Notes under the pieces: generated by a model | What the model saw: the letters and a program-made list of their open reading frames with translations, nothing else | Databases searched by the model: none | What the model was told of the DNA's origin: nothing | In this document: positions 54,127-61,944 of the stretch, in pieces | How positions within the stretch are numbered: position 1 is the first letter of the stretch | How the letters are laid out: every line of letters begins with the position of its first letter | From: Atopobium massiliense | GTDB lineage: Bacteria > Actinomycetota > Coriobacteriia > Coriobacteriales > Atopobiaceae | Length of the DNA stretch: 64,000 nucleotides | Direction of reading: 5' to 3' | Assembly: GCA_900343135.1 (NCBI GenBank) | Contig: OPYK01000002.1 | Location: 20,051 to 84,050 of the forward strand | Translations under genes and position numbers: made by a program

Positions 54127-54159
54127 ACAACTTCCTTTCAGATGTAATCATGCACAAAA

Positions 54160-54188
54160 AGTATAGAACCCTGAAAAAAAAAGCAACA
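54160..54188 (-). promoter_or_regulatory. Promoter of surface protein gene 1, with T9 tract in the spacer
   Basis: -10 TATACT (54160-54165), 17-bp spacer holding nine consecutive T, -35 TGTTGC (54183-54188; poor). The same arrangement occurs before surface gene 2 at 58177-58205, with eight T and one extra non-T base, so both spacers are 17 bp. Confidence 0.55.
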
Positions 54189-54370
54189 AGTTTCAGAAAG
54201 GAAACACATTGCTTTGTGGAAGTTTTTGGTAAACAAAGTACACTGCCTCTACCCCATCTAGCAGTTGGACACATACCTGCAAAACGCACGGCGCGGCGCT
54301 TACAAAAAAAGCTGAACGATATTAGAAAAAGTTTTGTAAACGCGCGACCCACCAGTCGCATGCTTGCCAC

Positions 54371-54542
54371 TAAAACGCGCTGCCTTGCGGAGTTGCAAGG
54401 CAGCGCACTCATTGCTTTTCAGTCCTCTTGTATTGGTGATGCAGAAAGTAAATGAGACACACAAACGGCCAGCTGGGAGCTTTGTTGTGGCGAAGTTTCG
54501 CGCAAGCGCACTTCGCAGACAACAAAGCGTCTGGCCGTTTGT
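54371..54542 (-). other. Tandem-hairpin 3' module, copy 3 (after the 1193-aa surface protein gene)
   Basis: Read on -, 18 nt after the stop: outer stem ACAAACGGCCAG/CTGGCCGTTTGT (54461-54472, 54531-54542), middle stem CTTTGTTGT/ACAACAAAG (54480-54488, 54519-54527), tip GCGAAGT/ACTTCGC (54490-54496, 54510-54516). After 36 nt the box GACTGAAAAGCAATGAGTGC (54405-54424) leads into a 12-bp stem (GCGCTGCCTTGC, 54377-54406) and GTTTTAG. Middle stem and tip are nearly identical to copy 1; the outer stem is unrelated. Confidence 0.75.
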
Positions 54543-54560
54543 ATTTGCAAGTAATGATAC

Positions 54561-57500
54561 TTACTTAGCAGCGTACCATTTTATTTCCTCTTTACGCCAG
54601 CCATCCTTCACCATCTTGGCAATCTCGTTTGCGTCAGAGGTGTAGTGGTGGTAGAACTTCTTCTCATACGGGTTATACATACTTACCATGCCATTTACCT
54701 GCTTGTCCTCATCTAGCACGCTAAAGAACTTCACACCTTCATTTCTCCAGCCCGCCTTCACACATTTTGCAACCTCGTCTTCTTTCATAGTGTAGTGATG
54801 CTCGCCCGTGTTTGGATTGTACAAGCGGTATACACCGCCTTTCTCGCCATGCATGTACACTTTACCAACGGCACCTTCAAAGCGCCAACCAAGCGTTACA
54901 AGGTTGTCTTTCTCGATTACATCGGTGGTAAACAAATGCTCGTGGCTATACGGGTTATACAGGCGGTACATTGCCGTTAACTCATTTTCTGCCTGATAAC
55001 CAAACGCTCCTGCAGAACCGCTGCCGCCTTCCTCAGACGGATTAGGGTTAGGTACTGGAGGCTGAGGCTGCGGCTGCGGCTGCGGTGTAGGCGGTGTTAC
55101 GGTGCTCTTCGTATAAACAGCGTATACAGTCATATCCTCGTTAACAACAGTATCTGCTGTAAAAGCCTTGCCCTGACCGTCTTGTTGCGTATTCCACTCT
55201 TTAAAAGTAAAACCATCTTCAGCCGGTGCAGCAGGCATGGAAGCAGCTGCTACTTTCTTACCAGTTTCTACTTTAACCGTAGATAACAGACTTCCATCTT
55301 TCTTATTAAATGTAACTGTTTTCTGATTCTGTACTGGCGGCTTCGTCGTGACGACCGTCGGGTCACTTAAAGTACCATCATTCGGGTTAACTTTGTAAGT
55401 TTTAGTTGTGGTTGAACCGTCGTTATTTTGAATAACTTCTTTGTTGCCGACTTGTACAACCTCATTAACAGGTTTGGTACACGAACCCTTTTTCGCTTCA
55501 ACTTCCGACGTTAAGCCGGTCTTAGCGTCTACCTTGTAAGTCAACGTGACTTCTTCTTTACCGTTTTTACCAGCGGTTTTAGTCTGCTGCGCTTTGTAGG
55601 TAAGATCTGGATTTCCCTTGTAAGTTTTCTTGCAAGGAATGTCGCTTGTCTTTTTCTCAACGTTGCCGACTTTGATGACTTTGTCTTTGGCTTTAACAGT
55701 CTCTACAGTCGGCGTGCCTTCAACCTCAGCAGTAAGTCCGGTGTCCGGATTAACCTTGTAGATAGTTGTCGTGGTTTTCGTGCCCTTGGTGCCCTCTGTC
55801 GTCTGTTCCTTCTTGTAATCAAGCGAGCTGTCGGCCTCGTAAACTGTAGCGGGATTCAGCTCCTCGGTTTCAACTTTTTTATTACCGACTTTAGTTACAC
55901 CGTTTACGGCTGCCTTAATTTCGACTTTCGGTTCACCTTCGACCCATTGGCCGTTTACCACTTTACCTGTCGGAGTTGTAATCTTCTCCCCATCTTTAGG
56001 GTCATTTACTTTCTGCGTTTGGCCGTAGGGCAGTGATTCATCGGCTACATAAGTCATTTTAGCCTTTAAAACTTCAGAGACCGCTGCTCCACTTGCAATA
56101 TCGGTCCACGGACGCGAGGTTACTACTGTCGGATCACTTAAAGTACCGTCGTCCGGATTAACTTTGTAAGTCTTAGTTGTGGTTGAGCCGTCGTTATTTT
56201 GAGTAACTTCTTTGTTGCCGACTTGTACAACCTCATTAACAGGTTTGGTGCACGAACCCTTTTTCGCTTCAACATCCGTTGTTAAGCCGATTTTAGCGTC
56301 TACCTTGTAAGTCAAAGTAACTTCTTCTTTGCCGTTTTGTCCGGCAGTTTTTGTTTCCTGTTTTTGGTAGGTAAGATCCGGATTTCCTTCATACGTTTTC
56401 TTGAAAGGAATGTCGCTGGTCTTTTTCTCTACGTTACCGACTTTGATGACTTTGTCTTTGGCAGCTTGGGTCTCAACTTTCGGCGTGCCGTCAACCTCAT
56501 CAGTAAGTCCGGTGTCCGGATTGACTTTATAGGTAGTTGTCGTAGTTTTAGTGCCCTTGGTACCAGCAGTTTCTGTAGTGGTATTATAAGCAAGCGAGCT
56601 GTCGGCCTCATAGACTGTAGCAGGATTCAGATCCTCGTTTTCAACTTTTTTGTTGCCGACACGGGCTTTTCCGTTTACAACCTTTGTTATCTCTTTTTCT
56701 GATGTGGCATCAGGATCCCAAGCGCCGTTCTTCATTGCACCAGTTATCACTTGCTTTTTACCGTCTACTGCTTTTGTATCGGTAACAACTTCTTGATATT
56801 TAAGCGACGAATCAGCGGTGTACGTCGTCTTAGCTTTTATTACTTCTTCTTTTACAATCCCAAGGTAGTAATCCTGAAACAGTTCAATCGGTGACTTAGC
56901 GTCCTTAAGATCGTGCACGGGCACGGGAATTACATTCTGCGGTAAGTTAAGGTCGGGATTTTTGGTGCGCAGTTCTTTTACAGCGTTTTTAATTGCTTCG
57001 TCAATCTGCGGCCTAACAACCTTCATAGGGTCGCTGCATGCCGGTTTTGAAGCGTCGGGTTTGCCATTGGCGTCGATGCGCGAATCGTAAACAGCAGGAA
57101 GTTCAAGCTCTGCCGACTTTTCGGTACCGTTCACTTTGTAAATTACTTTGACTTTTTTGTAGAACTTGTACTTCTCAGTCTTATTCTTTTCAAGAATTGT
57201 TGAGTTATCCGTAATAAGCAAGTGCCAGCTCGGGCCAGTGTATGCAGAACCATTCCAGTGCGTAAGCATATTACTTGAATTATCTAACAGCTTCTGAATT
57301 GGATTATTCGACCCATTCGGATCCGCAACCGTCCAACCATTCGCCACAAGCACACCGCGGAAAGAATTGAACATGTTCGTAACATCAGCAGAATTCTTAA
57401 ACTTTTTATTGCTAAAGTCGAGCACAAAGTTATCGTTTTCGTTTCCTACGCCAGAGAACATTAATTTAAACGTACCTACATTAGACACGTTCCACTTGGA

Positions 57501-58142
57501 AAGGTCAAGCTTGCCTTCAAGCTGACTTGCCAAGTTAAACATCTTTTCCATGCTTTCAATCTTCGACGTATCCCAGTTCTCTATGCCCTTAATATAGTGC
57601 AAGCGATTAGCAGATTTCTTATAATTTTGCATAAAGAACGTTGCTAAATTCTTTGCAAATTTAATGCTGAGATTAGGTGTGATGTTAATAGTCTCGGCAT
57701 GCATTTGATAGAATAACGTATCATTTGCACTCGGCTCCGTAGAACCGTAAATATAAACTCGCTTATCAAAACGTACTGGAAAATGGTCACCAAGATCATT
57801 AAAAATAAGGTTTTTCCTTATTTCAGTAAAATCGCCTTTTTTATTGTCAAGCGAATAAGAAATAACTCCTTCGCTAGCACCATCCTTTGGTCGAATAACA
57901 ACTTCTTTTTTATCTACATCAATAAATGATTCGCAGCCTGGAAGAGCCTTGGCTTCATCCTCAGATAGCGTATCGCGCACGGGTGGTAACTCCGATGAAG
58001 AAGAGGCAACAGAATTCGAAGCAAACGAGTACGTTGGTAGCGCGGCGGCGGCAAAGCCCATCGTGGTAGCACATAATCCAACACCAACAGCTAAACGCGC
58101 AGCAATAACGCACGGGACAACTGCGCAGGTACGATTTTTCAT
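54561..58142 (-). CDS. Giant surface protein with BspA-like, G5-like and DUF5648 repeats
   Basis: A 1193-aa exported protein paralogous to the upstream 1235-aa one at both ends. Signal peptide (RLAVGVGLCATTMGFAAAA) then a few DUF285-type units (about 185-265, WDTSKIESMEKMF, WNVSNVGTFKLMF). Residues about 430-920 are two large repeats of 257 residues, each containing G5-like units (KVNPDTGL...VIKVG). Then an InlB-type unit (about 940-1010), a Pro/Gln spacer (about 1018-1045) and three DUF5648 units. No LPXTG. The ATG at 58142 has GGAAGGA 6 nt upstream. G5 domains bind N-acetylglucosamine-containing polymers in other proteins; wall or matrix binding is inference. Confidence 0.85.
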   Translation of the reverse strand: MKNRTCAVVPCVIAARLAVGVGLCATTMGFAAAALPTYSFASNSVASSSSELPPVRDTLSEDEAKALPGCESFIDVDKKEVVIRPKDGASEGVISYSLDNKKGDFTEIRKNLIFNDLGDHFPVRFDKRVYIYGSTEPSANDTLFYQMHAETINITPNLSIKFAKNLATFFMQNYKKSANRLHYIKGIENWDTSKIESMEKMFNLASQLEGKLDLSKWNVSNVGTFKLMFSGVGNENDNFVLDFSNKKFKNSADVTNMFNSFRGVLVANGWTVADPNGSNNPIQKLLDNSSNMLTHWNGSAYTGPSWHLLITDNSTILEKNKTEKYKFYKKVKVIYKVNGTEKSAELELPAVYDSRIDANGKPDASKPACSDPMKVVRPQIDEAIKNAVKELRTKNPDLNLPQNVIPVPVHDLKDAKSPIELFQDYYLGIVKEEVIKAKTTYTADSSLKYQEVVTDTKAVDGKKQVITGAMKNGAWDPDATSEKEITKVVNGKARVGNKKVENEDLNPATVYEADSSLAYNTTTETAGTKGTKTTTTTYKVNPDTGLTDEVDGTPKVETQAAKDKVIKVGNVEKKTSDIPFKKTYEGNPDLTYQKQETKTAGQNGKEEVTLTYKVDAKIGLTTDVEAKKGSCTKPVNEVVQVGNKEVTQNNDGSTTTKTYKVNPDDGTLSDPTVVTSRPWTDIASGAAVSEVLKAKMTYVADESLPYGQTQKVNDPKDGEKITTPTGKVVNGQWVEGEPKVEIKAAVNGVTKVGNKKVETEELNPATVYEADSSLDYKKEQTTEGTKGTKTTTTIYKVNPDTGLTAEVEGTPTVETVKAKDKVIKVGNVEKKTSDIPCKKTYKGNPDLTYKAQQTKTAGKNGKEEVTLTYKVDAKTGLTSEVEAKKGSCTKPVNEVVQVGNKEVIQNNDGSTTTKTYKVNPNDGTLSDPTVVTTKPPVQNQKTVTFNKKDGSLLSTVKVETGKKVAAASMPAAPAEDGFTFKEWNTQQDGQGKAFTADTVVNEDMTVYAVYTKSTVTPPTPQPQPQPQPPVPNPNPSEEGGSGSAGAFGYQAENELTAMYRLYNPYSHEHLFTTDVIEKDNLVTLGWRFEGAVGKVYMHGEKGGVYRLYNPNTGEHHYTMKEDEVAKCVKAGWRNEGVKFFSVLDEDKQVNGMVSMYNPYEKKFYHHYTSDANEIAKMVKDGWRKEEIKWYAAK
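55345..56840. repeat. 771-bp tandem duplication in surface gene 2
   Basis: Two diverged copies with a 771-bp (257-codon) period; for example ACTTAAAGTACC at 55365 and 56136. Edges are approximate. The copies differ by scattered substitutions but keep the frame. Confidence 0.75.
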
Positions 58143-58176
58143 ACGGCATCCTTCCACAAGGTAATACTAATTTTTA

Positions 58177-58205
58177 AGTATAGAAACCGTGAAAAAAAAG
58201 CAACA
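58177..58205 (-). promoter_or_regulatory. Promoter of surface protein gene 2, with T8 tract in the spacer
   Basis: -10 TATACT (58177-58182), 17-bp spacer with eight T, -35 TGTTGC (58200-58205). It matches the promoter of surface gene 1 over about 35 bp. Confidence 0.55.
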
Positions 58206-58387
58206 CATTTAGCAGCAAAAAAATATAGTATTTTATGAATATTTTTGATTACGAACGAAATCTACAAGAGCGCCAGGCTGCGGCTCTACAGCGGCATTAC
58301 TGTGATAACACCGCGCAGACATATAATAGCGCGCGCTGAACTACACCATGATGCAAGACAGCGCGCATAGATGTTAACGATTCTTAG

Positions 58388-58852
58388 TTAATTAGACAAC
58401 TTGCTATTCATTTCGTTTACTTGGCGCTTGTAAATCATGTATTGCACCAGCCACACAACAACAAAAATCACAACAAAAATACCCACGTACACCAGCACGC
58501 CTACCACGTTGCGCGGCATCCAATGCGCAATGTATGAAATTGGGAAAAGCAAAATGCAGCCAATCACCAGATAGACGGCCGTTTTCCTGGCAAGACTCCA
58601 CGAATCAATGTCCCACACAACTGATGCCATCGCATAACCCATGCCAAGAATGCCGCCCAGCAGCGCTTGTAGCATAACCGCGTTGAGCTCGCCGCCCGCA
58701 AAAGCCATGAGAGGTTCGTTAACCGCGTAATACCGGCCATCGCCCACACCGAGCGACACCAACATGGTAATAACGTAGCCGATGGTAATACCCAAAGGGA
58801 AACCAAAAAGTCCGCGAGAAATAATTTGTTGTTTTAACGTTTTCATATCCAT
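58388..58852 (-). CDS. DUF3021 family membrane protein
   Basis: A 154-aa protein with four hydrophobic segments (about 14-34, 55-80, 87-108, 115-140) and the DUF3021 start ISRGLFGFPLGITIGY. DUF3021 genes are nearly always next to a LytTR regulator, as here, and are thought to control its activity. The ATG at 58852 follows AAAGGTGG better than an upstream GTG. A GCGCGCTG/CAGCGCGC hairpin (58331-58366) downstream lacks a good T run. 185 bp after the LytTR gene. Confidence 0.85.
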   Translation of the reverse strand: MDMKTLKQQIISRGLFGFPLGITIGYVITMLVSLGVGDGRYYAVNEPLMAFAGGELNAVMLQALLGGILGMGYAMASVVWDIDSWSLARKTAVYLVIGCILLFPISYIAHWMPRNVVGVLVYVGIFVVIFVVVWLVQYMIYKRQVNEMNSKLSN

Positions 58853-59037
58853 AATTGCCACCTTTCAAAATGAACATGGGTGCTGCATGCATACGCGCGA
58901 TGCGCACATACGCTCACGACCTGCGTCAACGTGCACAAAGTGCACACACTACATACACACTACATAGACAAAACGTGCGCAATACCGAGCGCCAACACCA
59001 CAAAGCGCAGCGCACCCACACCGCAGAGCAGGCACTG

Positions 59038-59493
59038 TTACTTGCCGTTGCCCTTCAAGCCCAATAGCTGTTTAATTTTTCCAACAAATCGCCGTGAAAC
59101 GTATGTTTCGGTGCCGTTACTCAGTTTTACGTGAATCGTGCCCGCAAAGCTTAAATCAAAACTTGTAACCTTCGCCAAATTAATAATGTCGGAGTTTGAA
59201 ATACGCACAAAACTCTTTGTTTTAAGCCGCTCTTCCACTTCATAAAGCCGCAGGTGAAGATTGTAAAATCCGTGCAGCGTTTCGGCTATAACCTTCCCCG
59301 ATTGAGCAAACACACGCACAATGTCCTTTGGATTGAGCACCACACACGCGTCATCATTAAACCCGGCAAGGAGCTGCGCAGGTTCATCTTTAAGCTTGTC
59401 CATGAGCAGCTTTATCTCGTCGGTAACCTTGTTGGTCATAATAACAAGCGTTGGCTCTTCGTAGGCGTCGTCGAGCTTAATTTCAATACGCAC
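59038..59493 (-). CDS. LytTR-family DNA-binding regulator
   Basis: A 151-residue regulator without a receiver domain. The C-terminal LytTR domain (about 55-150) shows KSFVRISNSDIINLAKVTSF and GTETYVSRRFVGKIKQLLG. The N-terminal half is small and charged (NKVTDEIKLLMDKL). The GTG at 59493 has AAGGAGG 4 nt upstream; longer frames look non-coding. With the DUF3021 gene it forms the standard LytTR regulatory pair. Likely binds the 21-bp-spaced repeats upstream of itself. Confidence 0.88.
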   Translation of the reverse strand: MRIEIKLDDAYEEPTLVIMTNKVTDEIKLLMDKLKDEPAQLLAGFNDDACVVLNPKDIVRVFAQSGKVIAETLHGFYNLHLRLYEVEERLKTKSFVRISNSDIINLAKVTSFDLSFAGTIHVKLSNGTETYVSRRFVGKIKQLLGLKGNGK

Positions 59494-59602
59494 TAGTCCT
59501 CCTTTCGTGCATGGTAGATTGCATGTTGCTTGTTTCTTAGTCTTGCGCTTGACTGTTGATTGTATTGTTGCACGCACATAGGCGCATTTCTACCGATTTA
59601 CA

Positions 59603-59633
59603 ATAGGTGGTAGGATAAGCGAAATAGGTGGTA
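59603..59633 (-). promoter_or_regulatory. 21-bp-spaced direct repeats upstream of the LytTR gene
   Basis: ATAGGTGGTA occurs at 59603-59612 and 59624-59633 on +, exactly two helical turns apart, 110-140 bp before the LytTR start. LytTR proteins typically bind two direct repeats with 21-bp centre spacing. Confidence 0.55.
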
Positions 59634-59698
59634 ATTTTTATAGCGAGAAAGTCACGCACGCCAGCACAAGCACGCAACCGCAAGCGCATACACACAGG

Positions 59699-61075
59699 CT
59701 AGTTAACACGCTCGAGGAGTGTTACGCACTCAACATGAAAACTCTGCGGGAACACATCAACCGGCACAATTGATACCGGTGTATATACCCCTGCCGCACA
59801 AAAGCGCTGGATGTCGCGGGAAAGCGTAATGGGGTCGCACGATACATATGCAATGGCGCGCGCTTTTTGTGCATTGAGTTTGGCGATAACCTCATGCGCT
59901 AACCCCGCGCGTGGCGGATCTACCACAATCACGTCGGCATCGGTATGAGGAAACTCACGAAATGAGTCGCCGCACACTGCGGTAATGTTGGTGTACGATT
60001 CGTGCTCGATATACCGTTTCAAATCGTTAATAGACGTACCCTGCGCTTCCACGCCCACAACGCTCATGCAGGCATCTGCCAGCGGCAACGTAAATGTACC
60101 AGCACCGCAATACAAGTCGAACGCCTTTTCTGATGGCTTTACGCAAAGCGCATCAAGTACGCACGAAATGAGCGTTTCGGCAGCACGCGTATGCACCTGA
60201 AAAAACGACGGCGCAGAAATGCGCATGGTGCGACCTGCAAGCTGTTCGCGCCACGACCCTTCACCCGAAAGGCGCTCAACACCAACCACTTTACGCACCC
60301 GACGCTGGCCTTTTGTGAGCACGCGCACCACCGACGTTGCCTCGGGAATAGCGCTATTAAGCATGTTAGCAACGTAACTGCGCGGAAACGAAGATGCTTT
60401 TGTCCAAAGCGCCACCTCAAGCGAGCGCGTACGCACCGAAGCGCGAATACCAACGCGCTCAAGGCCAATGTCTTGCGAGCGCGCCACAAATTGAAGTGCG
60501 CCTTGCGCGGCCTTTGCTGCTTTGGTAATCATATCGTTACCAAGCGGACACTGCGACACGGGTACAAACCGCTTTGTTTGCACGTCAAACATGCCAATAC
60601 ACAACGTACCGTTATCGGTATACGTAGAAAGTTCAATTTTATTGCGATAGCCCCATTGCTTTTTAGCAGGGATTATAGGTTTAAGAAGTGATTGAATGGT
60701 ATCCTGCGAAAGGTGCGCAACACGCGAAAGTGCATCAGCCACGATGGATTGCTTTGCCGAAAGTTGTGCTTCGTACATAAGGTGCGACCAGGGAGCTCCG
60801 CCCGCAAGCACATTATCGCTAAACGCAGGCTCGCATCGCAGCTCAGAGGGTTCAATAAGCGACACAAGCCGCGCTTGCGCAAAATGTTTTGAAAGCGACG
60901 TAATCTCAATGGTACACACATCGCCCCACATACCGCCCTCAACAAACACACACAAACCGCTTGGCAAATGAGCAATACCTGCTGAGCCATAGCTCATGCG
61001 CTCAATGGTTACCGTATGTTTGCTGCCTTGTGTGCAGATGTCTGCAGAAGATGCAGCTTGTGTTGAATGTGTCAC
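59699..61075 (-). CDS. RlmD/TrmA-type (uracil-5-)-methyltransferase
   Basis: A 458-aa RNA m5U methyltransferase. N-terminal TRAM-like domain (about 20-75), then motif I DLYCGAGTFTLPLA, motif IV VIVVDPPRAGL, and the nucleophile Cys in AYVSCDPITLSRDI. It probably methylates U747 or U1939 of 23S rRNA or U54 of tRNA; the exact target cannot be read. The cysteines for a 4Fe-4S cluster, usual in RlmD, are not all evident in the N-terminal half, so RlmC/TrmA-like function is possible. GTG start. Confidence 0.88.
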   Translation of the reverse strand: MTHSTQAASSADICTQGSKHTVTIERMSYGSAGIAHLPSGLCVFVEGGMWGDVCTIEITSLSKHFAQARLVSLIEPSELRCEPAFSDNVLAGGAPWSHLMYEAQLSAKQSIVADALSRVAHLSQDTIQSLLKPIIPAKKQWGYRNKIELSTYTDNGTLCIGMFDVQTKRFVPVSQCPLGNDMITKAAKAAQGALQFVARSQDIGLERVGIRASVRTRSLEVALWTKASSFPRSYVANMLNSAIPEATSVVRVLTKGQRRVRKVVGVERLSGEGSWREQLAGRTMRISAPSFFQVHTRAAETLISCVLDALCVKPSEKAFDLYCGAGTFTLPLADACMSVVGVEAQGTSINDLKRYIEHESYTNITAVCGDSFREFPHTDADVIVVDPPRAGLAHEVIAKLNAQKARAIAYVSCDPITLSRDIQRFCAAGVYTPVSIVPVDVFPQSFHVECVTLLERVN

Positions 61076-61201
61076 AAAAACCCCGCTTTACTTGTGTTGG
61101 TTGTGCTGGCGCGTGCTGGTTGTAATGGCAGCTCCGCGCGCAATACAGGTACACTATCATGTAGTATACGGCATGATAATGCAGAAAATAAAGAAGGCTT
61201 T

Positions 61202-61876
61202 ATGGTAGATAATTTTTGTGAAGCAGTTGCACAATTTGCTCCGCAACTCACCGCAGATACACAAGCGCTTGCCGACACACTTACCTTAGCGCTTGCAGCG
61301 CGTATGCAGCACATCAACCCAAAACGCTATGCTCACTGCCTGAGTGTGGCAAAAACAGCGGCATACATGGCAGCTGTGTATGCACATCCACAAAATGCGC
61401 AAGTTAATGACCCTTCGCTAAGTGTTGATAATGCATATATCGCAGGATTATTGCACGATTGGGATAAAATCCTATCGCCACAAGAGCAAATTGCCAAAGC
61501 GCGCAGGTATGGCATTACGCTTGAAGGTACAGACGATCAAACCTACCAGCTGCTTCACGGCATGACAGCTGCGCGCGAGCTTAAAGAGCGCTACCCTATG
61601 CTTTCAGATAAAATTCTCCACGCAATTTACTATCACACCGTTGCATGCGAAGCGATGAACGCCCTGGATATGGTGGTATTTGTTGCAGATGGTATAGAAC
61701 CAAACCGCACAAGCGTACCTGCAATTGAGCGCACGCGCGCGATGGTTGGTGTGGATAGTATGCGCGATGTATTTATTAATGCATTTACCTCGGGCATTAT
61801 CTATGTACTCGAAACAAAACGCTACGTATATCCCCCGTCGATTGCACTGTACAACTCGTTTGTACAGCACGCGTAA
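61202..61876 (+). CDS. YqeK-type HD hydrolase
   Basis: A 224-aa HD-domain protein resembling YqeK, the symmetric diadenosine tetraphosphate hydrolase that makes two ADP. Metal ligands are visible in YAHCLSVAKTAAYM (His about 44), GLLHDWDK (HD about 87), LLHGMTAA and YHTVACEAM. The more common HDxAK box is HDWDK here. The ATG at 61202 follows AAGAAGG. In many bacteria yqeK is near holA/comEC, as here, though in the opposite direction. Confidence 0.8.
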   Translation: MVDNFCEAVAQFAPQLTADTQALADTLTLALAARMQHINPKRYAHCLSVAKTAAYMAAVYAHPQNAQVNDPSLSVDNAYIAGLLHDWDKILSPQEQIAKARRYGITLEGTDDQTYQLLHGMTAARELKERYPMLSDKILHAIYYHTVACEAMNALDMVVFVADGIEPNRTSVPAIERTRAMVGVDSMRDVFINAFTSGIIYVLETKRYVYPPSIALYNSFVQHA

Positions 61877-61940
61877 TTTGAACTTGAACTTGCTCGATTT
61901 CAACAGGTAAAAAGTTCAAATAGAGTTCAAAAAAGTTCAA
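61876..61940. repeat. AGTTCAA repeats and hairpin between the convergent yqeK and holA genes
   Basis: ATTTGAACTT (61876-61885) pairs with AAGTTCAAAT (61912-61921). AGTTCAA recurs at 61913, 61924 and 61934, about one helical turn apart. It may be a bidirectional terminator without a clear T run, or an operator array. Confidence 0.45.
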
Positions 61941-61944
61941 AGTC

